From: Fasciola hepatica
Taxonomy: Eukaryota; Platyhelminthes; Trematoda; Plagiorchiida; Fasciolidae
Length of the DNA stretch: 64,000 nucleotides
Assembly: GCA_948099385.1 (NCBI GenBank)
Contig: CANUEZ040000105.1
Coordinates: forward strand, 4,025,001-4,089,000
Direction: 5' to 3'
The notes beneath the pieces are model-generated. The model was not told where the DNA came from. It ran no database searches and saw only the letters and a program-made list of their open reading frames with translations. This document shows positions 12,936 through 22,594 of the stretch, piece after piece; position 1 is the first letter of the stretch, and every line of letters begins with the position of its first letter. Made by a program: the position numbers and the translations under genes.

Positions 12936-14235
12936 TGTACTAAGGGACAAATTGTCAAACAATAATGAAAACATACCTGAAGTTCTGGACAAGCCAACCA
13001 CAGAACCAATACGGTAAATAAAGGCTTCAAGGAGCCTTAGCAGCAATAGATAAGGGAAGCTCGGGGGGGGGGTAATACAGGAACGAGTCAAGTAGCTTAC
13101 AAAATGGATCCTTATCTATGGGAGCCCTCTGGCCAATCAACGAACAGAAGAGAGATAATGATTTGAAGTAACACGCACACAAAAACTTGGGTGAAGAAGC
13201 AGCGGAATAATGTGGCTATCAAAAAGAGCGAAATTGGCGAGAGACGGCTAAGTCCAGTCGTTCACACATAAAACTGACGAGGGGGGAATAAGGCTACGTA
13301 AACCATAAACCGGAGCAGATAAGAACAAACTTTAGACTCATGGAAGTTGGGGTGTATTGACACTTGCCAAAGAGGCCAGATTGAGCAGAGCTGCGTGGCG
13401 CAACATGACTGAACAACAATTATTACGCTGTTATAGAAGTCAGTGGTACAATTGGCATGTAACTTAGTAGTGAAAATGCGTGAAAGGGAGGCGAATAGTT
13501 CGGTCAATTCAACACAAATTCAGGATTGAGGGCATGGGACATTAAAAAAACCAATCTACCGCCGATCCTTGATAAGACGGGCTGAACTTCCCTGGTCAAA
13601 AGCAAAAATATTTACAGTGAAATATTCTTATCAAAACCAAATTAACAACTCAAGGCCGAAGACAGAGAAGACTTTAAATACACGATATCCAGTTATTTTG
13701 GCGGCCAAGTTGACGAAAGCACTGCACTCCAGGTTTTTGTGTCTACAATAAAGTTAAACATTAGCATACAATTATTCTAACCTTGATCCAGCTCCACCTT
13801 TTCGGCACCAATGTACACATTATTTCACGAAATAACGCGCTATTACATCGCCAATTGTTTGCCGACGCTTTTTCGCCTGTTCCCATATACGGGCGTTGTA
13901 ATTGTAAAAGCTGGTGCTTGTGCAACGCTGGAACTCTCAAAAACCGGTTGTGAAATAATCGAGATCTTCGTAGGAGTCTTTTAATAACCTCGAAAATGTA
14001 TCAGAATTGTCAACAGTCATGGTGACTCACAGGGCTAGCGAGTGAGTTGGATGCCGACAATTAGTTGCACTAGGCATTATGTGCCAGTGTAAACTTGATG
14101 GCATAAACAATATCTTATAACAGTCTTTGCTTTCCGCCACATCCAGTCGATTTTTTCCATCTTCTTTCATATGTAATTTGTTTCACCACAAAATGTTTAT
14201 TTCAGCCGGTACTAACTTTTCATTTGTGGTAGTTT
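12936..14235. other. Unassigned insert inside a Penelope copy
   Basis: In the better copy at 17.0-24.6 kb the RT C-terminus and the GIY-YIG domain are only about 100-150 bases apart. Here they are about 1.4 kb apart. The intervening DNA has a G10 run at about 13063-13072 and no ORF over 108 codons. It behaves like an insertion, but no terminal repeats or target duplication could be picked out. Confidence 0.4.
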
Positions 14236-14550
14236 GATCCTTGACTGCAACAAACGCTTCATCGGTCAAACCGGGAGAAAAGTTACCACTCGAATCCCGG
14301 GGCATTAAGTGGCTACGAACAGACATGAACCATTCTTTCTCATATCCGTTCACAAGGATCAGCCAGGACACGAGTCCAACCTGAATGAGGTTGAAATCCT
14401 AAATCAGACATCCACGAGGCACCCATGGGAAGACTAGCATTCTTCAAACTAGTCGATCAACAGACATTTAACTGGATCACCTGCGCAGTCTGATGGGGAG
14501 CAGACAGCTGGACTAATCAAGGAAGTCAAAAGCGGAATTAGTGTACCAGA
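14236..14550 (+). pseudogene. Penelope GIY-YIG endonuclease fragment
   Basis: Plus-strand reading gives DCNKRFIGQTGRKVTTRIPG, a degraded form of the C-x2-C-YIGQTGR core, then SVHKDQPGHESNLNEVEILN and, after two stops, SINRHLTG. These align in order with the endonuclease at 17027-17451. In this family GIY-YIG nicks target DNA for insertion. The YIG tyrosine is replaced by phenylalanine and several stops are present, so the domain is dead. It is the 3' half of the Penelope fragment whose RT lies at 11890-12935. Confidence 0.8.
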
Positions 14551-14979
14551 ATCATTCAGCCCGTATTGTTAGAATACAGTCATGTCATCCTCACCTGGGA
14601 TATCATCATAAATTTCCAAATCCTGGACTCGGGCCTTAATTTCTTGCAACTCCATTTCCTGTAGAACCATTGGCCCCAGTCTATCAAGTCCAGTAATAAA
14701 GCTTTAATTGAATGGGCGTTGATTGTTCACGTAGCCTACTCTTGGTGTATTGGTTATACAAATGTCAGCGATTTTATTTTATGAATTCTTCGCCTAAGTC
14801 ACGACCTGCTCCATACCAGACTTCAGAACGTTTCCACGATGATTTCACCGTATCCTACTTTCAATGCAGTTGTTGATTTCTATGCGCAGATGATTCTTAC
14901 AAAGTTGGCTTGTTCAGATATCAAGAGTCTGGGAATAGTAAACCATTACTGTGAGAGTCATTATTTGATCTATTTTCCT
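14551..14979. other. Flank of a decayed DNA transposon, mostly unassigned
   Basis: Minus-strand reading may contain C-terminal parts of the pogo/Tigger-like transposase described next, but it is full of stops and only faintly similar to the family. No terminal inverted repeat was found. Confidence 0.25.
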
Positions 14980-15350
14980 CTCTGTGAGAAACTTCTTCAT
15001 GTCATTCGTGTGTTGGGTGTCGGCTGAAACCCAGGCCAGTAGACCTCGTTGATCACCTCGCAAAACAAAAGGCAGCAATAAATCGACCCCCTTTCTTTGA
15101 ACTGCTTGCGTGCATACCGAGCTTTTCCGGTTGCACGAGCATGAATACCTGAAACAGGTTCAATCTTGTCTCTCATGCCCTTGTTGATGATTAGAGGCGG
15201 GGATTTCCTTCCGTCCAGATAAACTGCAGAATACAGCTGTACTTTCGTAACCAATTAACGATATGAATATTGACGAAACACTCGTCTGATCAATTGTAGT
15301 TGGGGATTCCATGCCCAAAAACACAGCAGCTTCATCTATGAAAATCATGC
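14980..15350 (-). pseudogene. pogo/Tigger-like DDE transposase fragment
   Basis: Two adjoining minus-strand frames (15348-15160 and 15254-14997) read together as FIDEAAVFLGMESPTT, then ISLIGYEST, then AVYLDGRKSPPLIINKGM. This is the pattern of the DDE_1 catalytic core in the pogo/Tigger branch of Tc1/mariner transposases: a DE-x-P-V start, a G-x-E segment, then DG-x-K-x-PP-x-I-x-KG. The first catalytic aspartate is visible (IDE). The last one and the N-terminal DNA-binding domain were not found. A frameshift separates the pieces. Recognition rests on pattern only, so the assignment is moderate. Confidence 0.55.
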
Positions 15351-15963
15351 TGAAGAGTTGGAATTTGAAATTTCTATTCCATCAAAAAATACTTGAATGC
15401 AAGTGCACGTATAATAACTTTAGTATCTTTCACATTGAACACTGTTGTCGACCGACCAAGAGACAGTTTATATTGAGCAAGAAAGTCATCCGTAGAGCTT
15501 TGTGAACCTTTAAATTCTCTCACGGATGCTGCAAAATATTGACCATTGAAAGGGTGAATGCTTGCATATCAGCTCTTTGTATGACCAAAGCGATGCCTTT
15601 TGTGTCAGCGGTTAATTCACAGATGTGAGCTCTCAGTTCAGTGCATAACAATTCCCGACCTGATCCGCACTTGCAGTTCATAGCATCACCTTCTTCAACT
15701 TGTTAACTGGGGTTATCGAAACTTCACCATTATTTTAGAACATTAGAAGATCAAGCTTTTTATCCTTGCAGAAAGTTTGATGATGTTTGTCCTAGAAGTG
15801 TTTCACAGTTCCTTTCCTGCAATCAACAGAAAAGTTCTTTCATTCTGGACTCATATTGACTTGATGGTAAACACAAAAGCGAAGAGAAAATAGCGGCATA
15901 GGGAGTACACTTCTTTATTTCACCCCAGTCGTTGTTCGAAAGGATAGCTGTATTAAGCATTGC
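15351..15963. other. Unassigned spacer
   Basis: It may include the N-terminal part of the DNA transposon on the minus strand, but stops are frequent and no helix-turn-helix motif could be recognised. Confidence 0.3.
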
Positions 15964-16449
15964 TTGTTTGTTGTCCCGGCACACGCCTTAACAGACTGCA
16001 GCTCCGACAGGCACGAGGATGAGTTCTATGATGGACTCACCACTCTCGTTCGCGGGAGCAAAGGCTCTGACATTATAGGTCTAGCTGGTGATCCTAATGC
16101 ACACGTTGACAAACGTAGTGCACCAGAAACTTGTTTAGATGGGCGTTGTGCCTTACCCGCTCAGTGCACAAATAACGGGGACAGGCTTCTTCAGTTTTGT
16201 GCAGACAATCGGCTATTCCTGCCTAGTACACATTTCCGACACAGCTCACGTCGCACAGCGACGTCGCACTCCAACACCACAGGTATTCTGAACCAGATCG
16301 ATCATATCACAGTAAACTACCGGTTGCATAGTTCTGTTCGGAACTGTAAATCCTACTGGTCCACGTACTTAGAGTCGGACCATGCGTTAGTTCTAATACG
16401 ATTATCGCTCCAGCTCCATGATCATCGACGAAACCGCGAACCCAGTTAG
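15964..16449 (+). pseudogene. RTE-like LINE endonuclease
   Basis: A 161-codon open frame with the apurinic-type endonuclease fold of RTE-clade LINEs: AHALTDCSSDRHEDEFY, GLAGDPNAHVDKR (GDxNA motif with proline for the usual middle residue), NNGDRLLQFCADNRLFLPS, NQIDHITVNYR and LESDHALVLIRL (catalytic SDH). It would nick target DNA to prime reverse transcription. The 5' part before the GD motif is missing, so the copy is truncated. The matching RT lies at 24575-26500, separated by a nested Penelope/gypsy insertion. Removing that insertion restores the normal endonuclease-RT order. Confidence 0.85.
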
Positions 16450-16630
16450 CCATGCAATGTTTGTGTGATCCAGAAGTTTGCACCAGTTGTGAGCATGAAC
16501 GATCGTATAAGCTAGGTACTACGACGAACAGTATTGTAGACGGGCAGTAGGCTCATATCAAACGGGATACGTGAGCGTCAGTAAGTTTCGTCTGTGGTCC
16601 TAGATCCGATGTCTATCAAAGACACTCGAT

Positions 16631-16657
16631 TTGCCATGATGTTCTGATCGCTGAGCT
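16631..16657 (-). repeat. Penelope terminal direct repeat (3' copy)
   Basis: 27 bp identical to 24548-24574. On the element strand it begins AGCTCAGCGATC and ends ATGGCAA, the latter overlapping the start codon region of the N-terminal frame in the 5' copy. Confidence 0.85.
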
Positions 16658-17026
16658 TGGCGATTAGATCGCAAACGTTTCATCACCAGTCGAGGTGACA
16701 TCGTCAGTGCTTGTGCGCCGTTGGTGGTGATCTCTTATATTTATAGGTTTGTCCTTAGTCCTGACCTTGACCTTCGTAGACGACGTTGTGCCCAAGGCTC
16801 GACGTTTGTTTTTCGGCCTCGCCTCTAAGAACTTGACCTTTGACCTTTGACGGTTAACGTCCCTTTCGGTGAGCTTGAATTCTTCTCGCTTTGTGCTGTT
16901 GTTTCCATTTTTGATATCTGAATTCTCGGCGAGTCAGTTCCGAAGATGTATGAGTGTAAAAAACTCAGATTCAATAATACAGGTTGAATGATTTTGGTCC
17001 ACTAATTCCGTTTCTGACATTCTTGA

Positions 17027-17417
17027 TTAGTTCAACTGTCTGCTCTTCATCTGACTGTACACGTGATCCAATTCAATATGTCTATTGATTGAGTTGTTTG
17101 AAGAGTACCAGGCTTCCAAAAACTCCCTTGCGTGCCTTGTGGTTGCTTGATCCAAAATTTTAACGCCGTCCAGATTGAACTTGTGTCCTTCTTGATCCTC
17201 GTGGACGGATATGAGAGAGAATGGATCATGTCTCTTCGCGGCCAGTTTATGCTCGTGCATTCGAGTGGCAACTTTTCTCCCGGTTTGACCGATGTAGCAT
17301 TTGTCGCAGTCCAAACTTTGATTTTGTTTATAACGTTTATTCTTTCTTCGGTTGTGAGCTGTTTTTTTGGTTTTGATGTGAGTTTTTTCATGGCTTTGGT
17401 TGGTCTGTGGGCAACTG
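17027..17417 (-). pseudogene. Penelope GIY-YIG endonuclease domain
   Basis: Minus-strand reading from the gypsy insertion site: TVAHRPTKAMKK, QLTTEERINVINKIK, then after one frameshift near 17315 MDCDKCYIGQTGRKVATRMH, KFNLDGVKILDQ, ARE-FLEAWYSS and SINRHIELDHVY. C-x2-C followed by YIGQTGR is the GIY-YIG core with its cysteine pair, and E in FLEAWY is the expected catalytic glutamate. The activity is a single-strand nickase for retrotransposition. A single frameshift separates linker and nuclease. The domain itself (95 codons, 17314-17027) is intact. Confidence 0.9.
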
Positions 17418-17421
17418 TTAT
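17418..17421. repeat. Gypsy target-site duplication, left
   Basis: TTAT directly outside the 3' LTR, matching 22591-22594. Four bases fits the 4-5 bp usual for Ty3/gypsy. Confidence 0.8.
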
Positions 17422-17730
17422 TTTGGTCGAACGCACGACTTGTGGACTCAATTCCCGTCCAGCGAATAAAGACGCAGAACGACAGCGATTGATGGTTTTT
17501 GTACTTGTATTGATTGCCCTATATGAAGTACAGGAGAAGGGAGGCTGATCTAGCTAATCACCAGAGCTGATGAGCTGGAGCGCGCCTTGCCGTTTTGACG
17601 TAGTGTGACGAAGGTTCTTCTTCTTTTTCAGGTGTTCTTATTTTCACACCGGTGGACTTAAACAAAGCGCGCCTAAGCTCTAAGCTCGCAATTGTATTTT
17701 ATTGAATTTGGTGTCTGCGAAGCCGCTACA
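17422..17730 (-). repeat. Gypsy 3' LTR
   Basis: 309 bp. On the element strand it starts TGTAGCGGC. The end is either CGACCA (307 bp, canonical TG...CA) or two bases later, since both LTRs share the extra AA and the TTAT duplication abuts that longer form. It contains AATAAA on the element strand (near 17700), a possible polyadenylation signal. It differs from the 5' LTR only at 17601. Confidence 0.93.
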
Positions 17731-17746
17731 TCAGTCCCCCTCCAGA
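17731..17746 (-). promoter_or_regulatory. Gypsy polypurine tract
   Basis: On the element strand GGAGGGGGACTGA lies directly against the 3' LTR start (TGTAGC). It is the expected plus-strand primer site for reverse transcription. Confidence 0.75.
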
Positions 17747-18144
17747 AGGACGACCGAGTAGGAGAACTTCGACCTAAGAGAGCGTCGTGAGTTGAGCCAA
17801 AAACCAGCTGGATAGTTCCAGCTGGAAAAGGTTTGTGCTCAGCACCTCTAAGGTGATCTAAGGACCTCTGGGCCATATATAGCCGCAGAGAAGGTTACTC
17901 ACGCGTGAACTGGTGGGGTATCCTCTCCCCGTGCTCTCTATCTAGAAACCTTAAGTGGGGACAGGGACGTGCCAAACCATGTACAAGGCACGTAGGCAAC
18001 AACAACAACAACAAAAAATGGTAATGTTCATATAGTGACACATGTCCATTGTTAGTGGTGTGCCAGATCCTTCCTAGGTAAACAACGACTGACCCTAGAA
18101 GAGATAAGAAAAACTGGATACAGTATGCAATCAAAAGGGGAAAT
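17731..18144 (-). other. Gypsy 3' untranslated region with short (AAC)n
   Basis: About 410 bases between the end of pol and the 3' LTR. It contains an imperfect AAC run at 17998-18012 (plus strand) and the polypurine tract. No additional ORF such as env is supported. Confidence 0.7.
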
Positions 18145-21100
18145 CTATGTAAGAACAATAAAGTCAACGAATCGTGCAGGGAAACGAACATGCCTACCAG
18201 ACCTGGTGGAACGTGATGGGGGGTCGACCTGTGACTCACGCGTGCTGGAGCTAGATGTTGTTGGGGTCGGGCAAACGTCTGTGTTTTTACCATCGACGGG
18301 CAACGGCGTAGGCTGGGTTTCCGAGTCGACGAACGCTGGCTTAAGGCGGTCGATGCTGACGGTTTCTTGCCGACCACTGAGATCGATGATGAACGTTTTT
18401 TCTCAACGCCGAATGACTTTGTACGGGCCAGAATAAGCTGGAGTCAACGGGCGGCGGCTCGGCGTACGCAGAAAAACGTGCGTGCACGTATGTAGGTGAC
18501 TGGGAATAAACGACGGCCGATCTGTCGAACGGACAGGAATACCAATCTTCTGACGCATGTAGATCATGAGACGTTGAGTGTAGTCTCCAAGGTTGGGGAA
18601 AGGTGCGCTCACCTTGGGTGCGACAAATTCACCAGGGAGACGAGCGGTGGTGCCGAATGTCATGGACGCAGGTGTGCAGGGAGTGTCGCTGCGCAACGTA
18701 TTGCGAATGCCCAATAAAACCAGTGGTAAGACGTCCGTCCACTGAGGATTGTTGTGAGCACTGAGCGAAGTTTTGAGGTGCCGGTGAAAACGTTCGACCA
18801 AGCCATTTGCCTGGGGATTATAAGCTGTGGTGCGAATACGCTTAGTGCCAGTCAGTTGGAGGAGATTGTCGAAAGTGGCAGATTCAAACTGAGCTCCTCG
18901 ATCGGTGGTTACTGTGGTAGGACAACCAAAGCGGGAAATCCAGTGTTCCATGAACGCACGGGCGACAGTTTCACTGGATACATCCGGAATGGGTATGGCC
19001 TCGGGTCAACGAGTGAAACGATCAATACAAGTGAGTAGATAGATCATACCTCGGGATGGTGGCAAAGGTCCCACAATGTCGACGTGCACGTGAGCGAAAC
19101 GGGCGTCTGGAGTCTCAAAATTTCCGACTGGACTGGTGGTATGTCGCTGTATTTTGGCTCGCTTACAAGCAATGCAGTTACGTGCCCATTGACGAACGTC
19201 GCGATCCATGTTTGGCCAAACAAATCGGGCACGGACTAGTTTGCATGTGGCCTTGATACCCGGATGGGATAGACCGTGCAACACATCGAAAATTGGACGG
19301 CGATGTGAAAGTGGTACGATTGGCCTTGGATGATCCAAGGTGGTGTCGCAGAGGATAGTGCCAGCAGATGACGGAAGAGGCAAAGCCCGCACTCGGAGAC
19401 TTGTATCGCGAATGGTTTGTTGAAACTCAGGATCCTGCTGGCTTTGTGCCAGGTCCTCGAGATTGATACCGAGAGCAGCGGGCGACCCGAGACTGTGGAT
19501 CCTGGAAAGAGTATCTGCAGCCACATTAGCTGACCCGGAGATATGACGAATGTCGGTAGAAAATTGCGATATGAAATCCAGCTGGCGAATTTCTCGTGGA
19601 GAATGACGATCAGACGCGTTGCGGAAAGCATACAGTAGTGGCTTGTGATCTGTGAAAATGATGAATTCCCGTCCTTCCAGAGCGTGGCGAAAGTGACGTA
19701 TGGCGGTGTAGACGGCAAGTAACTCACGACCAAACGCACTGTATTTGGATTCTGCGGAAGACAGGCGGCGTGAGTGAAAAGCCAGAGGCTCCCAAGCGCC
19801 GTCCACGGCCTGCTGGAGAATGCAGCCAAGTGCGACATCGGAAGCATCAACAGCGACACTGACGGGAGCATGGGGATCCGGATGACGGAGAAGAACCGCA
19901 GACGACAAGGCCTGTTTGAGCTGAGAAAAGGCCTCCTGGGCTTGATCGGTCCAGATGAGGGTTCGTTGTTTGCCCCGCAAAAGATCAGTGAGCGGTTGCA
20001 TCAGGGTGGCGCAGTGTGGGATGAACCGGCGGTAATAATTGACAAAGCCGTTAAAACGTTTAAGCTGTTTGAAGGACTGTGGAAGTGGAAATTCAGCAAT
20101 ATCACTGACCTTGGTTTCAGCCGGACGAATGCCGTTGGCGTCGATGATGTGACCGAGGAAGAGCAATGACGGCTTCCCCAATTCAGTCTTGGCGGCATTG
20201 ATGGTAACACCGTGCTCTGTTAACCGCTGAAAGAGCTGTCGAAGATGAAGCTGATGTTCGTCAACGCTGGGGCTAGCGATAAGAATATCATCGATGTAAG
20301 CGTGAACGAAGGGCAGTCCGCGGGTAACACCGTCAATAAACCGCTGGAACGTTTGGGACGCGTTGCGCAAGCCAAATGGCATACGGAGAAACTCAAATAG
20401 ACCAAACGGAGTGATAACGGCGGTTTTTGCAACGTCCTCGTCGGCGACCGGAATTTGATGATAGGCCCGGACCAGGTCGATTTTGCTGAAGATGGTGGAT
20501 CCAGCCAGAGCAGACGTGATATCATGAATGTGAGGCACAGGATATCGATCTGGCGTTGTGACCTGATTGAGGCGACGATAGTCACCACACGGACGCCAGT
20601 CGCCCGAAGTTCTCTTCGGCACCATGTGCAATGGAGAGGCCCACGGGCTGTTCGAAGGACGGATGATGCCTAGGTCCATCATTTTCTGGAATTCAAGACG
20701 AGCGACGGCCAGTTTGTCTGGGGCTAGGCGACGCGGACGGGCAAAAACAGGAGGTCCAGCGGTACTGATGTGATGTACAACCGCCGAGCGCACCATGGGT
20801 AAGTGGTTTGCCGGTCCGGTTAGAGACGGAAACTCTGCTAAAATTTTGGCGAAGGTATCGTTGGCGATAGGAGCTACAGACGGTCGAACAACGTTGACCA
20901 AGCAGACAGATCCAACAACAGCACGATGAGTCACAGGGTCGGTTAACTTACGAGAAGCGGGATGTAACGAAAGGTTGAAATGATGCAGAAAATCAACTCC
21001 TAAGATGGGCTGGGAAACGTCAGCAATGACAAAAGTCCACTGAAAAAAACGACGCAACCCCAGATCTAACTTGAGACGCCTGGTACCAAAAGTGGATATA

Positions 21101-21405
21101 CGAGACCCATTGGCGGCCTGAAGCTCTAAAGTTTGCCGGTGCTGACGATCAGAAGGGTTAGAGGGAACGACACTGATCTGTGCGCCAGTGTCAATCAAAA
21201 ACTGACGGTGGGAGATGAGGTCCTTGATAAATAGAAGACGGCAGGGTGTAGGGAGGCCAACGAGCGCTGCCGTACCTACACGTTGGCCAACGAGTTTCCC
21301 TGGTTGTCGTGGAACGTGCACGGGAATGTACACTTCCTGGCGCTGGCACGATACTGGCGGTGATACCAACACCATGTCCAAGTGTGTGCATCGGGAGAGG
21401 ATGGC
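18145..21405 (-). pseudogene. pol of the young gypsy element (two TGA)
   Basis: Frame opens at 21405, overlapping gag by 130 bases in another phase, so expression would need a ribosomal frameshift. Domains in order: protease ([13 protein letters not shown]); RT ([60 protein letters not shown], catalytic AYIDDILIA); RNase H ([32 protein letters not shown]); integrase with HHCC ([21 protein letters not shown]) and catalytic VDIVGP, TDRGAQF, ANGLVERFHRH. A TGA at 19006-19008 interrupts the integrase core, where a tryptophan codon is expected. Another TGA at 18403-18405 lies in the C-terminal tail, which ends with TAG at 18145. Otherwise the 1086-codon frame is open, all three phases of catalytic residues being present. 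Confidence 0.95.
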
Positions 21406-22121
21406 CTAGGAGGACTGCGAGCGACAATAGGCCGACGGGTGCGAGTTGGGGAGCGGCTACGACGTGCCGAACGTGAAGACTGAATAGCGGTCACGTCCGC
21501 CCGAAGGGCACTGAGTTGTGCAGCTAAATCTGTGAGAGTCGCCTCCGTAGTGGTTGTGGACGAACGAACACACTGACTAATTTGGGCGGAGGCGGTTTCC
21601 ATAAAGCGGTCCGCCGCCAAAGCCAGTCTGTCTAGTGAGACTTCATCTACGAGAAGGGCCAGAGTGCATTGCGCTTGTTGGGGTAGCTGCTGCATCCACA
21701 ATTCTCGCAACATCATGTCACCAACTTGGATGCCCTTGGCCAGCTGTCACATACGACGCAGAAGCTGTGAAGGCTTCTGGTCACCGAGGGAAATGCCACT
21801 AAGCAGCTGACGAAGACGGTTTGAGTCGGAGACCCCGGTGCGATCTAAGATAGCCTGGCGAAGCATATCATAAGGCTTGTCCGTGGGTGGGTTGGAGATG
21901 ATATCCTCGACAGCTTCAAAAATATTTAAAGGAAGTTCGGCAGTGAGATGCACATACTTCTGTTGCTGGGAGGTGATTCTGGAGGCAGCAAACTGTGCTT
22001 CCAGATGAGTCAGCCAAAGAGAGGGATTACCCGGAATGAAAGGTAACGCTTTCACTGGGAGCGCAATAGAGAGCGTTTCAGGCACCGCAGGGTCAGACAT
22101 AGTTAACTTAGCGTCATCCAT
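21276..22121 (-). pseudogene. gag of the young gypsy element (one TGA)
   Basis: Starts at ATG 22121-22119 (MDDAKLTMSDPAVPET) and ends at 21276, about 282 codons if the internal TGA at 21747-21749 is ignored. The N-terminal part has the retroviral-like capsid pattern ALPFIPGNPSLWLTHLEAQF followed by DKPYDMLRQAILDRTGVSDSNRLRQLLSG. After an Arg/Ser-rich stretch the C-terminus carries [15 protein letters not shown]3-C, the CHCC finger diagnostic of the CsRn1 clade, in place of a CCHC knuckle. Both parts lie in the same phase (22121 and 21716), so only one stop breaks the gene. Gag would package the element RNA. Confidence 0.9.
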
Positions 22122-22261
22122 ATCAAATAGACAGCAAGATAAATATACGATGGCTGATCGAAATTAACACCCAAAAAGGCTCAATACGTATGTGCACAAC
22201 GAAAACAAAAGGAACGCTGAAGGGCACGGACGATATAATAAATAAATAAAAATTAATAATA

Positions 22262-22280
22262 ACTTGGAACGGGCTCACCA
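22262..22280 (-). promoter_or_regulatory. Gypsy primer binding site
   Basis: Just inside the 5' LTR the element strand reads TGGTGAGCCCGTTCC. The first part (TGGTGA, one mismatch, CCCG) resembles the complement of a tRNA-Trp 3' end, the primer reported for CsRn1-type elements. Matching to a specific tRNA is from memory and needs a search. Confidence 0.6.
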
Positions 22281-22281
22281 A

Positions 22282-22590
22282 TTTGGTCGAACGCACGACT
22301 TGTGGACTCAATTCCCGTCCAGCGAATAAAGACGCAGAACGACAGCGATTGATGGTTTTTGTACTTGTATTGATTGCCCTATATGAAGTACAGGAGAAGG
22401 GAGGCTGATCTAGCTAATCACCAGAGCTGATGAGCTGGAGCGCGCCTTGCCGTTTTGACGAAGTGTGACGAAGGTTCTTCTTCTTTTTCAGGTGTTCTTA
22501 TTTTCACACCGGTGGACTTAAACAAAGCGCGCCTAAGCTCTAAGCTCGCAATTGTATTTTATTGAATTTGGTGTCTGCGAAGCCGCTACA
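22282..22590 (-). repeat. Gypsy 5' LTR
   Basis: 309 bp, matching 17422-17730 except 22461. Transcription of the element should start inside it, reading towards lower coordinates. Confidence 0.93.
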
Positions 22591-22594
22591 TTAT
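22591..22594. repeat. Gypsy target-site duplication, right
   Basis: TTAT directly outside the 5' LTR, matching 17418-17421. Confidence 0.8.

Larger units (their letters stand above)
17422..22590 (-). mobile_element. Young CsRn1-type Ty3/gypsy element
   Basis: A complete LTR retrotransposon of 5169 bp on the minus strand: 5' LTR 22590-22282, primer site, gag, pol (PR-RT-RH-IN), polypurine tract, 3' LTR 17730-17422. TTAT flanks it at 17418-17421 and 22591-22594, and the sequence outside rejoins a Penelope reading frame (D-I-T-V-A-H-R-P), which proves the insertion. The LTRs differ at one base (17601 T, 22461 A), so it is recent. CHCC spacing in Gag and a pol with the HHCC and D,D,E integrase place it in the CsRn1 clade, known from flukes. 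Three in-frame TGA codons break gag and pol. Confidence 0.95.

Noticed and set aside
16660..16700. Possible hammerhead ribozyme in the Penelope terminal repeat (minus strand CTGGTGATGAAACG)
   Set aside because: Penelope elements are known to carry hammerheads, and the text resembles the core boxes, but there is no room for stem II and the flanking pairing could not be shown. A covariance search would be needed.
17132..17548. 138-codon plus-strand frame over the GIY-YIG region
   Set aside because: It is the antisense shadow of the Penelope endonuclease and runs into the gypsy LTR.
17731..18144. An env-like gene downstream of gypsy pol
   Set aside because: Only about 410 bases with no ORF on the element strand. 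The long minus-strand frame 18377-17895 is an out-of-phase shadow of the pol C-terminus.
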